A stretch of DNA of 26,353 bases from Candidatus Krumholzibacteriia bacterium. Lineage in GTDB: Bacteria > Krumholzibacteriota > Krumholzibacteriia > LZORAL124-64-63. Positions 16,797 to 26,040 of this stretch are shown here, piece by piece. Every line of letters begins with the position of its first letter. Position 1 is the first letter of the stretch. Made by a program: the position numbers and the translations under genes. The DNA lies in NCBI GenBank assembly GCA_014859985.1, contig JACZKN010000359.1, forward strand, positions 1 through 26,353. Reading direction: 5' to 3'. A model generated the notes under the pieces. It worked only from the letters and a program-made list of their open reading frames with translations. It did not search any database and was not told where the DNA came from.

Positions 16797-18212
16797 CTAG
16801 CGGTGCCAGTAGACGTTGTCCACCAGCACGAGCTGCGCGTTGCTGCTGCTCAGGACCAGCTGGCCGACCGACGCCCAGTCCCAGTCCGCCGGCAGCGTGA
16901 ACGCCGTCAGCGGAATGTCCAGCGAAGACCACCCTCCGGCGGTGAAGGCCGGGGTGGAGGCCGCATCGAGCACCACGTCGAGGGTTTCCACCACACCGGT
17001 CACAGCCGGCGGGAACGAGACCAGCTTCACCTTGAAGTCGGTCCCGGCGGGCGCGTACACGTCCAGGTGGAAGTGGGTCATGGCCGAGGCGTCGATCAGG
17101 GCGTTGAGGAACTCGATCCCCACGTAGTTCAGGGCCGAGTACATCTTGGTCAGGTCGCCGGCCACGGTGTAGTCCTCCAGCCGCGCGGTCGAGCCGCCCC
17201 ACCCGGTGTTCCAGGTGTCGATGGGCACGTCGGCGTAGGCACCGCTGAACATGGAGATCACGTCGCCGGCCGGCAGGACCGGAACCGGCGCGGCCACGGT
17301 CGGCGGCAGGTACCCGGTCACGGTCACGCGGCCGTTGACGTCCATGCCCTCGAGGGTCGCCGTCACGGTGGAGGTGCCGGTGCCCACCACGCGGACGACG
17401 GCGCCGTCGACGACCGCCACCGCGGGGTCGCTGGACACGTAGTCGAAGTACGCCGGCATGTGGTTCACCGGCACGAACGCCCCGTCGATGCTGAAGATCG
17501 TGCGGGTGCCGCTGATGGACACGGCGGAGCCCACGAAGTACTGGCGGGACACCGAGTCCATGATGGGCCGGAAGGGCTCGACGTTGCCCAGCCGGGCGAA
17601 GCGGATCTCGTCGAACCAGATGTGGTAGCCGTCCCGGTACTCGGGCTGCAGGCCCTCGGCGAAGAGGAACAGGCCCCGCTCGCTGATGAGCTTCGACGGC
17701 GCCGGGATGGGCACGATGTGGAAGGTCCACTGCGGGCTCAGCGGCAGGTTCTCCCGGCTGACCCCGTAGAGCGAACCCCCGGTGTTGTCGTTGCCGAAGC
17801 CCACCTCGTTCAGCAGCACTGTCGGCGCCGCCACCGAGCCCGAGTCGGTGCGGGCGTAGAAGGTCAGGGCGTTGTAGTCGGCCAGGTCGCGGGCTCCGGC
17901 CGAGGTCAGCACGCCCCCGGAGTACGCGCCCAGGGCCGAACCTGCCGGCGGCACGGCGATCTTCAGGGAGCGGGCGCCGTCGGGGGCATAGCCCTCGTAG
18001 GCGTAGACCGAGTCCCGCGAGACGGCTGCATAGAAGGTGCCGCTGAAGGCCTGGAAGTAGACGTCCTGGCCGAAGTCGTCGGCGAAGACCAGCGGGTCGG
18101 TGTTGCCGCGGGCGGGGGCCAGGCCCGCCGCGTCGCGGTCGCTGCAACCGGAGGCCAGAAGCAGCAGGGCCGGCAGCGCCAGGACCGGCGCAACTCGTCG
18201 GAACAGGTTCAC
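16797..18212 (-). CDS. Modular glycan-binding lipoprotein (beta-sandwich, Big_2-like Ig, carbohydrate-binding module)
   Basis: A 471-residue lipoprotein from GTG 18212, with GGGAGG about 6 bases upstream. The lipobox is LASGC with acylated C23. Residues 40-210 form an aromatic-rich beta-sandwich (VFADDFGQDVYFQAFSG...WFDEIRFARLG). Residues 215-300 look like a bacterial Ig-like Big_2 domain (SDPAVAVVDG-VVRVVGTGTSTVTATLEG). Residues 305-471 resemble binding modules found next to bacterial laminarinases (ISMFSGAYADVPIDTWNTGWGG, ending LVLVDNVYWHR). No glycosidase motif is present, so a surface glycan-binding role is favoured. It is the first gene of the unit with the ROK repressor and laminarinase, under the operator at 18276-18298. 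Module names rest on motif resemblance. Confidence 0.88.
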   Translation of the reverse strand: MNLFRRVAPVLALPALLLLASGCSDRDAAGLAPARGNTDPLVFADDFGQDVYFQAFSGTFYAAVSRDSVYAYEGYAPDGARSLKIAVPPAGSALGAYSGGVLTSAGARDLADYNALTFYARTDSGSVAAPTVLLNEVGFGNDNTGGSLYGVSRENLPLSPQWTFHIVPIPAPSKLISERGLFLFAEGLQPEYRDGYHIWFDEIRFARLGNVEPFRPIMDSVSRQYFVGSAVSISGTRTIFSIDGAFVPVNHMPAYFDYVSSDPAVAVVDGAVVRVVGTGTSTVTATLEGMDVNGRVTVTGYLPPTVAAPVPVLPAGDVISMFSGAYADVPIDTWNTGWGGSTARLEDYTVAGDLTKMYSALNYVGIEFLNALIDASAMTHFHLDVYAPAGTDFKVKLVSFPPAVTGVVETLDVVLDAASTPAFTAGGWSSLDIPLTAFTLPADWDWASVGQLVLSSSNAQLVLVDNVYWHR

Positions 18213-18275
18213 TTCGTGCCTCCCGGGCTGGGGCGCGGACCGCGGCGGCCGCCGGCGCGCAGGCACGGGCGGCAT

Positions 18276-18298
18276 CTTTGTACGGTTGCCGATCAAAG
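18276..18298 (-). promoter_or_regulatory. Operator copy 4 (23-bp palindrome) before the lipoprotein-ROK-laminarinase unit
   Basis: On the minus strand the arms are CTTTGATCGG and CCGTACAAAG around CAA. It lies 64 bases before the GTG at 18212 and next to a promoter-like sequence. It is also 121 bases upstream of the divergent phosphofructokinase gene, whose control by it is possible but unproven. Confidence 0.78.
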
Positions 18299-18325
18299 TA
18301 TGGACCAGGCGGGCAGGCGTGTCAA
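18297..18325 (-). promoter_or_regulatory. Promoter-like sequence for the unit 18212-14677
   Basis: A perfect TTGACA (minus strand, 18320-18325) and CATACT (18297-18302) are separated by 17 bases. The -10 abuts and slightly overlaps the operator. Confidence 0.55.
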
Positions 18326-18419
18326 GACAGGGGCGCGACGCCGCGAAAGCCCGGGTGCCCGGGGGTACCGGCTGTGCTAGTGTCCGACCGGGTTGTCCAT
18401 TTCCGTCGAGGAGGTCGCC

Positions 18420-19706
18420 ATGACCGCCGGTAGCCCCGATTTCACCATCGAGAGCCTGGGCGCCGGGCGCTTCGCCTCGCCCATGCGGGGGGTGCGCTGC
18501 GTCGGCGACGACGAGCGGGTCCTCTACGTGTCCGACGCCGCCGAGGCCGCCCGGCTGGTGGCCGCGGGCGCGCCGCTGCCCAGCTTCGAACGGGCGGGCC
18601 CGCGGGCCCGGGTCTTCTTCGATCCGGGCGCCACGACCTGCGGCATCGTCACCTGCGGCGGCCTGTGCCCCGGCATCAACGACGTCATCCGCGCCGTCAC
18701 CCTCAGCCTGCACCACCACTACGGCGTGCGGCGGATCCTCGGCTTCCGCTTCGGCTACGCGGGCCTCGTCAAGCGGCTGGGGCACGAGCCGCTGGAACTG
18801 ACCCCCGCCGCGGTCGACAGCATCGCCGAGGCGGGCGGCACGGTGCTCGGTTCGTCGCGGGGACCCCAGGACCCGGCCGAGATGGTCGACTACCTGGACG
18901 AGCTGGGCGTCGGCATCCTCTTCACCGTCGGCGGCGACGGCACCCTCAAGGGGGCCGGCGCGATCGCCGCCGAGGCCGCGCGGCGGGGCCGGCCCCTGGC
19001 CGTGGTCGGCATTCCCAAGACCATCGACAACGACATCGCCTACATGCAGAAGACCTTCGGCTTCGAGACCGCCGTCGAGGAGGCCCACCGCGCCGTCTAC
19101 GCCGCCCACGCCGAGGCGGTGGGCGCCCGCGACGGCGTCGGCCTGGTGAAGCTGATGGGGCGCGACTCGGGCTTCATCGCCGCGTACACCGCGCTGGTGG
19201 ACAGCCAGGTGAACTTCTGCCTGGTGCCGGAGCTGCCGTTCACCCTCGACGGGTTCCTGGACGCGCTCGAGCGGCGGCTGGACCTGCGCGGCCACGCCGT
19301 GGTGGTGGCGGCCGAGGGCGCCGGCCAGCACCTGCTGGCGGCCCCGGCGGAGCGGGATGCCTCCGGGAACCTCAAGCACGGCAACATCGGGATCTTCCTG
19401 CGCGACGCCATCGGGGACCATTTCGCCCGGCAGGGCCGCAAGGTGCCGCTGAAGTACATCGACCCCAGCTACATCATCCGCAGCCAGCCGGCCAACACCC
19501 ACGACTCGGCCCTGTGCCTGCTGCTGGGGCAAAGCGCCGTGCACGCGGGCATGGCCGGGCGCACCAACGTGGTGGTCGGCGTCTGGAACCACGAGTTCGT
19601 GCACGTGCCTTTCGACCTGGCCACCAGCGCGCGGCGCAGGATCGACCCGGACGGGTGGCTGTGGAGCAGCGTCATGGCCTCGACGGGGCAGCCGCGGCGC
19701 ATGTGA
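18420..19706 (+). CDS. pfkA: ATP-dependent 6-phosphofructokinase (lysine-type, plant/trypanosome-like group)
   Basis: A 428-residue cytosolic glycolytic enzyme phosphorylating fructose-6-phosphate. ATG 18420 is chosen because GAGGAGG lies just upstream. The PfkA fold is shown by GGLCPGIND (80-88), GGDGT (171-175), GIPKTIDND (197-205, with catalytic TIDND), MGRDSG (246-251) and the late block YIDPSYIIRSQPANTHDS (346-363). Gly at the GGDG position points to ATP as donor rather than pyrophosphate (which has GGDD), while Lys in GIPK is the form shared with plant and trypanosomal ATP enzymes. The protein is longer than the 320-residue E. coli type, as expected for that group. It diverges from the glucan unit at 18212 and could use the glucose phosphates that the locus produces. 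Donor specificity is inferred; the symbol follows the family. Confidence 0.93.
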   Translation: MTAGSPDFTIESLGAGRFASPMRGVRCVGDDERVLYVSDAAEAARLVAAGAPLPSFERAGPRARVFFDPGATTCGIVTCGGLCPGINDVIRAVTLSLHHHYGVRRILGFRFGYAGLVKRLGHEPLELTPAAVDSIAEAGGTVLGSSRGPQDPAEMVDYLDELGVGILFTVGGDGTLKGAGAIAAEAARRGRPLAVVGIPKTIDNDIAYMQKTFGFETAVEEAHRAVYAAHAEAVGARDGVGLVKLMGRDSGFIAAYTALVDSQVNFCLVPELPFTLDGFLDALERRLDLRGHAVVVAAEGAGQHLLAAPAERDASGNLKHGNIGIFLRDAIGDHFARQGRKVPLKYIDPSYIIRSQPANTHDSALCLLLGQSAVHAGMAGRTNVVVGVWNHEFVHVPFDLATSARRRIDPDGWLWSSVMASTGQPRRM

Positions 19707-20125
19707 CGGCGCACCGGCGGCAGGCCTACGCCTTGAGCAGGGGCCCGTAGCCGGGCCGTCAACGCCCGCCGCGGTAGGCCGCCTTCAGCCCCCCCCAGGT
19801 GCCGGTCCCCGAGCCCACGGTGAGGACCTCGACCCTCAACGCAGGATCGCCGGGCGAGGGGCTCCAGGCCGAACCGGCTACCGCCGGACCGTCTTCGTCC
19901 TCGGCGTCGAGAACTGCACCCCGTAGGTCCCGCTGCGGGCGACGATATAGCCCTCGCGCGCAAGCCTGAGCGGCGACACGATCGCCGTGCCGTAGGCCCG
20001 GATGCGGAGCTCGAAGCCGCTCACGTAGGCCACGGCGCGGTGATCCTGGCGGATCGCCGCTTGCGGCGCCGAATCTCCGGATCCTCACGGTGCTTGACAG
20101 GTAGGATATATTTAAGGTATATTTT
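19707..20125. other. 419-bp region without an intact gene
   Basis: It holds a small hairpin (GGCCCG TAGC CGGGCC, 19742-19757) after the phosphofructokinase gene, a decayed gene remnant on the minus strand, and at its right end an AT-rich promoter for the toxin-antitoxin pair. No RNA gene was recognised. Confidence 0.6.
19759..20033 (-). pseudogene. Remnant of the 3' end of a secreted-protein gene, frameshifted
   Basis: Two minus-strand frames carry protein-like sequence that would join across a frameshift. Upstream (20033-19878): YVSGFELRIRAYG and LAREGYIVARSGTYGVQFS, then a stop. Downstream frame (to the TGA at 19759): SPSPGDPALRVEVL, ending GTWGGLKAAYRGGR. The last part resembles the WGEVKALFR tail of the 1749 protein, suggesting that a surface-protein gene once ended here. 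The 5' part is gone, with the toxin-antitoxin promoter beginning right behind it. No parent family is recognisable. Confidence 0.4.
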
Positions 20126-20137
20126 ATGTATAAAATC
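20094..20137 (+). promoter_or_regulatory. Promoter and candidate operator of the BrnT/BrnA pair
   Basis: TTGACA at 20094-20099 and TATATT at 20118-20123 are 18 bases apart, in an AT-rich island within GC-rich DNA. An inverted repeat ATTTTAT/ATAAAAT (20121-20136) spans the toxin ATG, and AGGATATATTTA / AGGTATATTTTA form an imperfect direct repeat. BrnA-type antitoxins repress their own promoters, so these are likely binding sites. The -10 lies so near the ATG that the mRNA start is unclear. Confidence 0.5.
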
Positions 20138-20416
20138 AGCAACGACGGCGGCCGACCCGCATTCGAGTTCGACATGGCCAAGAGCAATTCCAACAAGCGG
20201 AAACACGGCATCGACTTCGTCGAAGCCCAGGCCCTTTGGGACGACGAACGGCGGGTCGAGATCCTGGCGCGGACGGTGGACGAACCGCGGTTCGTCGTCA
20301 TCGGCCGGATCGCCGGGACGTTCTGGTCGGCAGTCACCACCGATCGTCAGGGACGCACCCGGCTGATTTCCGTGCGCCAGGCGCGCCCCGAGGAGGTCGC
20401 CCTTTATGAAGGCTGA
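20126..20416 (+). CDS. brnT: BrnT-family ribonuclease toxin
   Basis: A 96-residue toxin of a type II toxin-antitoxin system. BrnT proteins are small RelE-fold ribonucleases that cut mRNA when the antitoxin is lost. Family signs are FEFDMAKSNSNKRKHGIDF (residues 13-31, matching the F-E-W-D...N-x-x-KHG-x-x-F opening), then a beta-rich region RFVVIGRIAGTFWSAVTTD and the end LISVRQARPEEVALYE. ATG 20126 follows AAGGT at 8 bases. A later Met17 would remove the conserved first strand, so I keep the first. The gene overlaps the antitoxin start by 11 bases. The toxin-first order is normal for BrnTA. Catalytic residues were not individually verified. Confidence 0.85.
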   Translation: MYKISNDGGRPAFEFDMAKSNSNKRKHGIDFVEAQALWDDERRVEILARTVDEPRFVVIGRIAGTFWSAVTTDRQGRTRLISVRQARPEEVALYEG

Positions 20417-20633
20417 AGACTTCGACCGCCGCTTCGACGCCGGCGAGGACGTCACCGCCGACCTCGACCTCGGCACCGCCCGCCGCCCCGGCCAGGAGCA
20501 GCGCCGGGTCAATGTCGACTTCCCGGTCTGGATGATCGAGGCCCTGGACCGCGAGGCCCGGCGCCTGGGCGTCACCCGCCAATCGGTGATCAAGGTCTGG
20601 ATCGCCGAGCGGCTCGAGCGGATAGGATCCTGA
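20406..20633 (+). CDS. brnA: BrnA-family antitoxin (ribbon-helix-helix)
   Basis: A 75-residue antitoxin. The N-terminal 30 residues are acidic and probably flexible, as expected for the toxin-neutralising part. Residues about 34-72 (RRVNVDFPVWMIEALDREA, then TRQSVIKVWIAERLER) form a MetJ/CopG-type ribbon-helix-helix that binds DNA as a dimer. The gene starts within the end of the toxin gene (11-base overlap), so the two are translated together. It should bind the repeats near 20100-20137 and repress the pair. Confidence 0.85.
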   Translation: MKAEDFDRRFDAGEDVTADLDLGTARRPGQEQRRVNVDFPVWMIEALDREARRLGVTRQSVIKVWIAERLERIGS

Positions 20634-20687
20634 CCCCCTGCCACCGCGCCCCCGCGACCAATGGTCGATTCCCGGGCCGCCATCCCC

Positions 20688-20693
20688 TATATT
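20688..20693 (+). promoter_or_regulatory. Possible -10 element for the S9 peptidase operon
   Basis: TATATT stands out in GC-rich sequence about 65 bases before the peptidase start. The matching -35 (TCGATT at 20665-20670) is poor, so this is tentative. Confidence 0.3.
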
Positions 20694-20758
20694 GGTCCGG
20701 TTGCCGTCGCTGCCCGGTCCCCGACCCGGACCGGCCCGCTTTTCCCGGAGGTAGCCCG

Positions 20759-22837
<2,079 letters not shown>

Positions 22838-22859
22838 GGCCCCGGAGGATGGCACGAAG

Positions 22860-23441
22860 ATGGTAGTCCCGATCCTCAAGCGCATCGGCATCGGCGTCGG
22901 CGCGGCCACCCTGCTGGTGGTCCTGGTCGGCCTGGTGCTGCCGCGCAACTGGACCGTCAGCCGCCAGGTCGTGATCGCCGCGCCCCCGGCGCGCATCCAC
23001 GAACTGTGCGAGGACCTGGAGCAGTGGTCCGCCTGGACCCCGCTGTTCTCCGCCGGTCCGGGCATGGAGATCACCAGGGGCGCCGTCACCCGGGGTGCCG
23101 GCGCCCACCAGGCCTGGCACGGCGAGGGCGCCGGCGGCGAGCTGACCGTCACCCGCAGCGACCCGGACTGGGGCGTGGCTTTCGACATCGCCTTCCTGGA
23201 CCGCAGCACCCGCGCCGCGAGCTCCCTGCGCTACGGCACCGCCCCCGGCGGGGTCACCGTGACCTGGGACGTGACCGGCGACGCGGGCTGGAACGTCATG
23301 GACCGCTACCTGGGCCTGCTGATGGACCCGCTGCTGGGGCCCATGTTCGAGGACGGCCTCGGCCGACTGAAGCTGGTGGCGGAGGACAAGCTGCCCGACG
23401 CGCGGGAAGCCGCGCAGGCGGCGATCGACAGCGCCGGATGA
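22860..23441 (+). CDS. Membrane-anchored SRPBCC-family protein
   Basis: A 193-residue protein with one N-terminal membrane segment (residues about 7-27) and a START/SRPBCC-like domain. The start VSRQVVIAAPPARIHELCEDLEQWSAWTPL is the typical first strand and helix of polyketide-cyclase-like proteins, and the C-terminal long helix (MDPLLGPMFEDGLGRLKLVAEDK) closes the cavity. Such domains bind hydrophobic ligands; the ligand here is unknown. CCGGAGG lies upstream of ATG 22860, 22 bases after the peptidase stop. Its stop overlaps the next start as ATGA. Confidence 0.8.
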   Translation: MVVPILKRIGIGVGAATLLVVLVGLVLPRNWTVSRQVVIAAPPARIHELCEDLEQWSAWTPLFSAGPGMEITRGAVTRGAGAHQAWHGEGAGGELTVTRSDPDWGVAFDIAFLDRSTRAASSLRYGTAPGGVTVTWDVTGDAGWNVMDRYLGLLMDPLLGPMFEDGLGRLKLVAEDKLPDAREAAQAAIDSAG

Positions 23442-24547
23442 GCGCGCGCACCGGCATGGCGGCGCTCGTCTTGGGGGCGGCCCTGGCGGCCGCCCCGGCG
23501 GCCCGGGCCAACGACGCCGACCAGCTGGCCCCGTTCGTGCGCCTGGCCCTGGAGTGCAGCGGCCAGGAATACCCCAACAAGATCGCCCACGTCATGCAGT
23601 CGGACGCCGACCTGGGCACGCCGTCGGACCTCACGCCGGCCTTCTACGGCTGCTTCGACTGGCACTCGGCCGTCCACGGCCACTGGCAGCTGGTCCGGTT
23701 CGCGCGGCTGTTCCCGGAGCATCCCCTGGCCGCCGAGGCCCGCGCGGTGCTGGAAGGGCACCTGACCGAGGAAAAGCTCGCCGCCGAGACCGCCTACCTG
23801 CTGGGCGAGGGCCGCGCGTCCTGGGAAAGACCCTACGGCCTGGCCTGGCTGCTGCAGCTGGCGGCCGAGTTGCGGGAGTGGGACGACCCCGACGCCCGCC
23901 GCTGGGCCGCCGCCCTGGCGCCCCTGGAGGAGGCCTGCGCGGGGCGCCTGGCCGACTGGCTGCCCAAGCTGGCCTACCCCATCCGCACCGGCGAGCACAG
24001 CCAGACCGCGTTCGCCTTCGGGCTGGTGCTGGACTGGGCGCGGACAGCCGGTCGCCCGGACCTGGCCGGACTGGTCACCACGACGGGCCTGCGCCTGTAC
24101 CGCCACGACCCGGCCGCCGTGCTGGCCTTCGAGCCCTCGGGCCAGGACTTCCTGTCCCCCGCCCTGGCCGAGGCCGACTTCCTGCGCCGGGTCCTGGAAC
24201 CGGACGCCTTCGCGTTGTGGCTCGACGGCTTCCTGCCGGAGATCCCCACCGGCGGCGGCGCCGGCTGGCTGCCGGTAGCGATCGTCACCGACCGCAGCGA
24301 CGGCAAGCTGGCTCACCTGGACGGCCTGAACCTCTCGCGGGCCTGGATGCTACAGGGGATCGCCGCGGGGCTGCCCGACGGAGACCCGCGGATCACCGCC
24401 CTGCTGGACGCGGCCGCCGCCCACCGCACCGTTGCCTTGGCCGCCCTGACGGGCGAGCACTACGAGGGCGCGCACTGGCTGGGCACCTTCGCCCTCTACC
24501 TGGAGAGCGGGCGGGGGCTGCCGGCGACCGCTGACCAGGCCCGCTGA
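23438..24547 (+). CDS. DUF2891-family exported protein
   Basis: A 369-residue protein starting at ATG 23438, overlapping the preceding stop (ATGA). A signal peptide covers residues 1-24 (ending ARA). The family is recognised from FYGCFDWHSAVHGHWQLVR and the later FEPSGQDFLSPALAEADFL. DUF2891 proteins are all-helical with an alpha/alpha-toroid look and conserved Trp, His and Glu residues that hint at an enzyme, but no reaction is known to me. Its close coupling with the SRPBCC gene and peptidase suggests a shared periplasmic or envelope role. Confidence 0.85.
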   Translation: MSARTGMAALVLGAALAAAPAARANDADQLAPFVRLALECSGQEYPNKIAHVMQSDADLGTPSDLTPAFYGCFDWHSAVHGHWQLVRFARLFPEHPLAAEARAVLEGHLTEEKLAAETAYLLGEGRASWERPYGLAWLLQLAAELREWDDPDARRWAAALAPLEEACAGRLADWLPKLAYPIRTGEHSQTAFAFGLVLDWARTAGRPDLAGLVTTTGLRLYRHDPAAVLAFEPSGQDFLSPALAEADFLRRVLEPDAFALWLDGFLPEIPTGGGAGWLPVAIVTDRSDGKLAHLDGLNLSRAWMLQGIAAGLPDGDPRITALLDAAAAHRTVALAALTGEHYEGAHWLGTFALYLESGRGLPATADQAR

Positions 24548-24589
24548 TCCAGCCTGGACCCCCCGGGGGGCCCATGCCATCTTGGTCCG

Positions 24590-25312
24590 ATGAACACCGG
24601 ATTGGCCGACCCTTATTTTGCCGCCGTGGCACTCCTGCTGGCGGTCGTGATCCCCCTGAGCGGCGTCTGGGACTACCGGCGCCTGCGGGCCTGGACCGCC
24701 GCCGGTCGCCCCGATGCGCGGCTGCGCACCTACCGGTGGGTGATGGGCCAGGAATGGGTGCTGACCGTGGCGCTGCTCGTGGGCTGGCAGGCCACCGGCC
24801 GCGGCGCCGCGGACCTGCTCCTGGTGCCCCGGGCCGACGGCTGGCAGTGGCTGTGGCTCGGGCTGGGCCTGGCCGCCGCCGGGCTGCTGGTCGTGCAGAT
24901 GAACGCGGTGCTGCGCAGCAGCCGCCATCTGGCCGAACTGCGCGGCAAGCTGGGCGACCTCGAACTGATGGCGCCGCGGGGGCCCGCCGAGATCCGCGCG
25001 TTCGACCGGCTGTCCTTCACCGCCGGCATCTGCGAGGAGATCCTCTACCGTGGCATCCTGCTCGGCCTGCTGGCCGGCGTGGTCGGGACCTGGCCGGCCG
25101 TGGCGGTCACGTCCCTGGTCTTCAGCCTGGGCCACCTCTACCAGGGCCCGGCCGGCCTGGCCAAGACCGCGGCGGTGGGGCTGGTCCTGGGCGCCCTGGC
25201 GGTGCTCAGCGGTTCGTTGTACGCGCCCATGGCGCTGCACGCGGCCATCGACCTGACCAGCGGGCGGATGATGGGGGCCGCCATGGCCACCGAAGGTGAG
25301 CCCGCCGCCTGA
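24590..25312 (+). CDS. CPBP-family intramembrane metalloprotease (CAAX protease-like)
   Basis: A 240-residue polytopic membrane protein with about six hydrophobic segments. The family catalytic motifs are present: EEILYR (E149, E150, R154), FSLGHLYQG (H182) and ALHAAID (H217). CPBP proteases in bacteria act on membrane-embedded substrates; targets vary widely and are unknown here. ATG 24590 has no convincing Shine-Dalgarno. The 42-base gap from the DUF2891 stop contains a GC-rich inverted repeat (GGACCCCCC / GGGGGGCCC), so it could be a separate unit. Confidence 0.88.
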   Translation: MNTGLADPYFAAVALLLAVVIPLSGVWDYRRLRAWTAAGRPDARLRTYRWVMGQEWVLTVALLVGWQATGRGAADLLLVPRADGWQWLWLGLGLAAAGLLVVQMNAVLRSSRHLAELRGKLGDLELMAPRGPAEIRAFDRLSFTAGICEEILYRGILLGLLAGVVGTWPAVAVTSLVFSLGHLYQGPAGLAKTAAVGLVLGALAVLSGSLYAPMALHAAIDLTSGRMMGAAMATEGEPAA

Positions 25313-25318
25313 GCGGCC

Positions 25319-25352
25319 GGGCGCCGGTGGCCGGTGTTGCCACCGTGCGCCC
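25319..25352. terminator. Terminator-like hairpin after the CPBP protease gene
   Basis: Two stacked 6-bp arms, GGGCGC/GCGCCC and GGTGGC/GCCACC, are separated by a small internal loop and have a 7-base loop. It begins 7 bases after the stop at 25312. No T-tract follows, so its strength is uncertain. Confidence 0.45.
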
Positions 25353-25437
25353 GCGTTGGTAGGTTCCACCGGATCTGCGCGGCCCCGGCGGCCGCACGGG
25401 CCTTTCCCGTTCACACCAGGACCGGTGCTCCGTACCC

Positions 25438-26040
25438 ATGGCAGAGCCCTCTCGCAGCCCCGGCCGGCCCGAGCCCCCGCCGCTTCCGGCGGACGTGCTC
25501 GCGGGCGTGCGCGCGGGCCGGCCCGAGGCCCTGGCGGCGTTCTTCGAGGCCACCTTCGCCGAGGTGTACGGCCTGGCCTTCCGCATGCTGGGCGATCCGG
25601 ACCTGGCCGAGGACGCGACCCAGGAGGTGTTCCTGAGGGTGCAGAAGGCGGCGCCGACCCTGGATCCGGCGCGGGATCCGCGGCCCTGGCTGCGGACCGT
25701 CACCGCCAACCTGGTCAGGGACCACTGGCGGTCCTTCGGGGCCCGGGTGGTGCGGCGATCGGTGCCGGTGGACGAGGACCCGGATGTGGCGCTGCCCCTG
25801 CCGGGCCACGGGCCGGCGCCGGACGCGGGGCTGCTGGCGGCGGAGCGGGACGCGCTGGTGCAGGACGCGATCGCCAAGTTGCCGCCCGACCTGCGGGAAG
25901 TGGTGGTCCTGCGGGACTACCAGGGACTGGACCACGGCACCATCGCGCAGATGGTGGGGGCGAACGACGCCGCGGTCCGCAAGCGCTACTCGCGGGCCCT
26001 GGCCCGCCTGGGCGAACTGCTACGGGACGTGTGGCCATGA
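25438..26040 (+). CDS. ECF-type RNA polymerase sigma-70 factor
   Basis: A 200-residue sigma factor with region 2 at about residues 36-100 (FFEATFAEVYGLAFRMLGDPDLAEDATQEVFLRV, followed by PWLRTVTANLVRDHWR) and region 4 at about 143-195 (IAKLPPDLREVVVLRDYQGLDHGTIAQMVGANDAAVRKRYSRAL). The linker is short and proline-rich, as in ECF factors, with no region 1 or 3. The N-terminal 20 residues are proline-rich and poorly conserved, so a slightly later start is possible; the Shine-Dalgarno before ATG 25438 is weak. It overlaps the next gene by four bases, the usual arrangement with an anti-sigma or envelope sensor. Target promoters are unknown. Confidence 0.92.
   Translation: MAEPSRSPGRPEPPPLPADVLAGVRAGRPEALAAFFEATFAEVYGLAFRMLGDPDLAEDATQEVFLRVQKAAPTLDPARDPRPWLRTVTANLVRDHWRSFGARVVRRSVPVDEDPDVALPLPGHGPAPDAGLLAAERDALVQDAIAKLPPDLREVVVLRDYQGLDHGTIAQMVGANDAAVRKRYSRALARLGELLRDVWP

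Noticed and set aside
24555..24574. Terminator after the DUF2891 gene
   Set aside because: The GC inverted repeat has almost no loop and no T-tract, so it is not convincing as a terminator.
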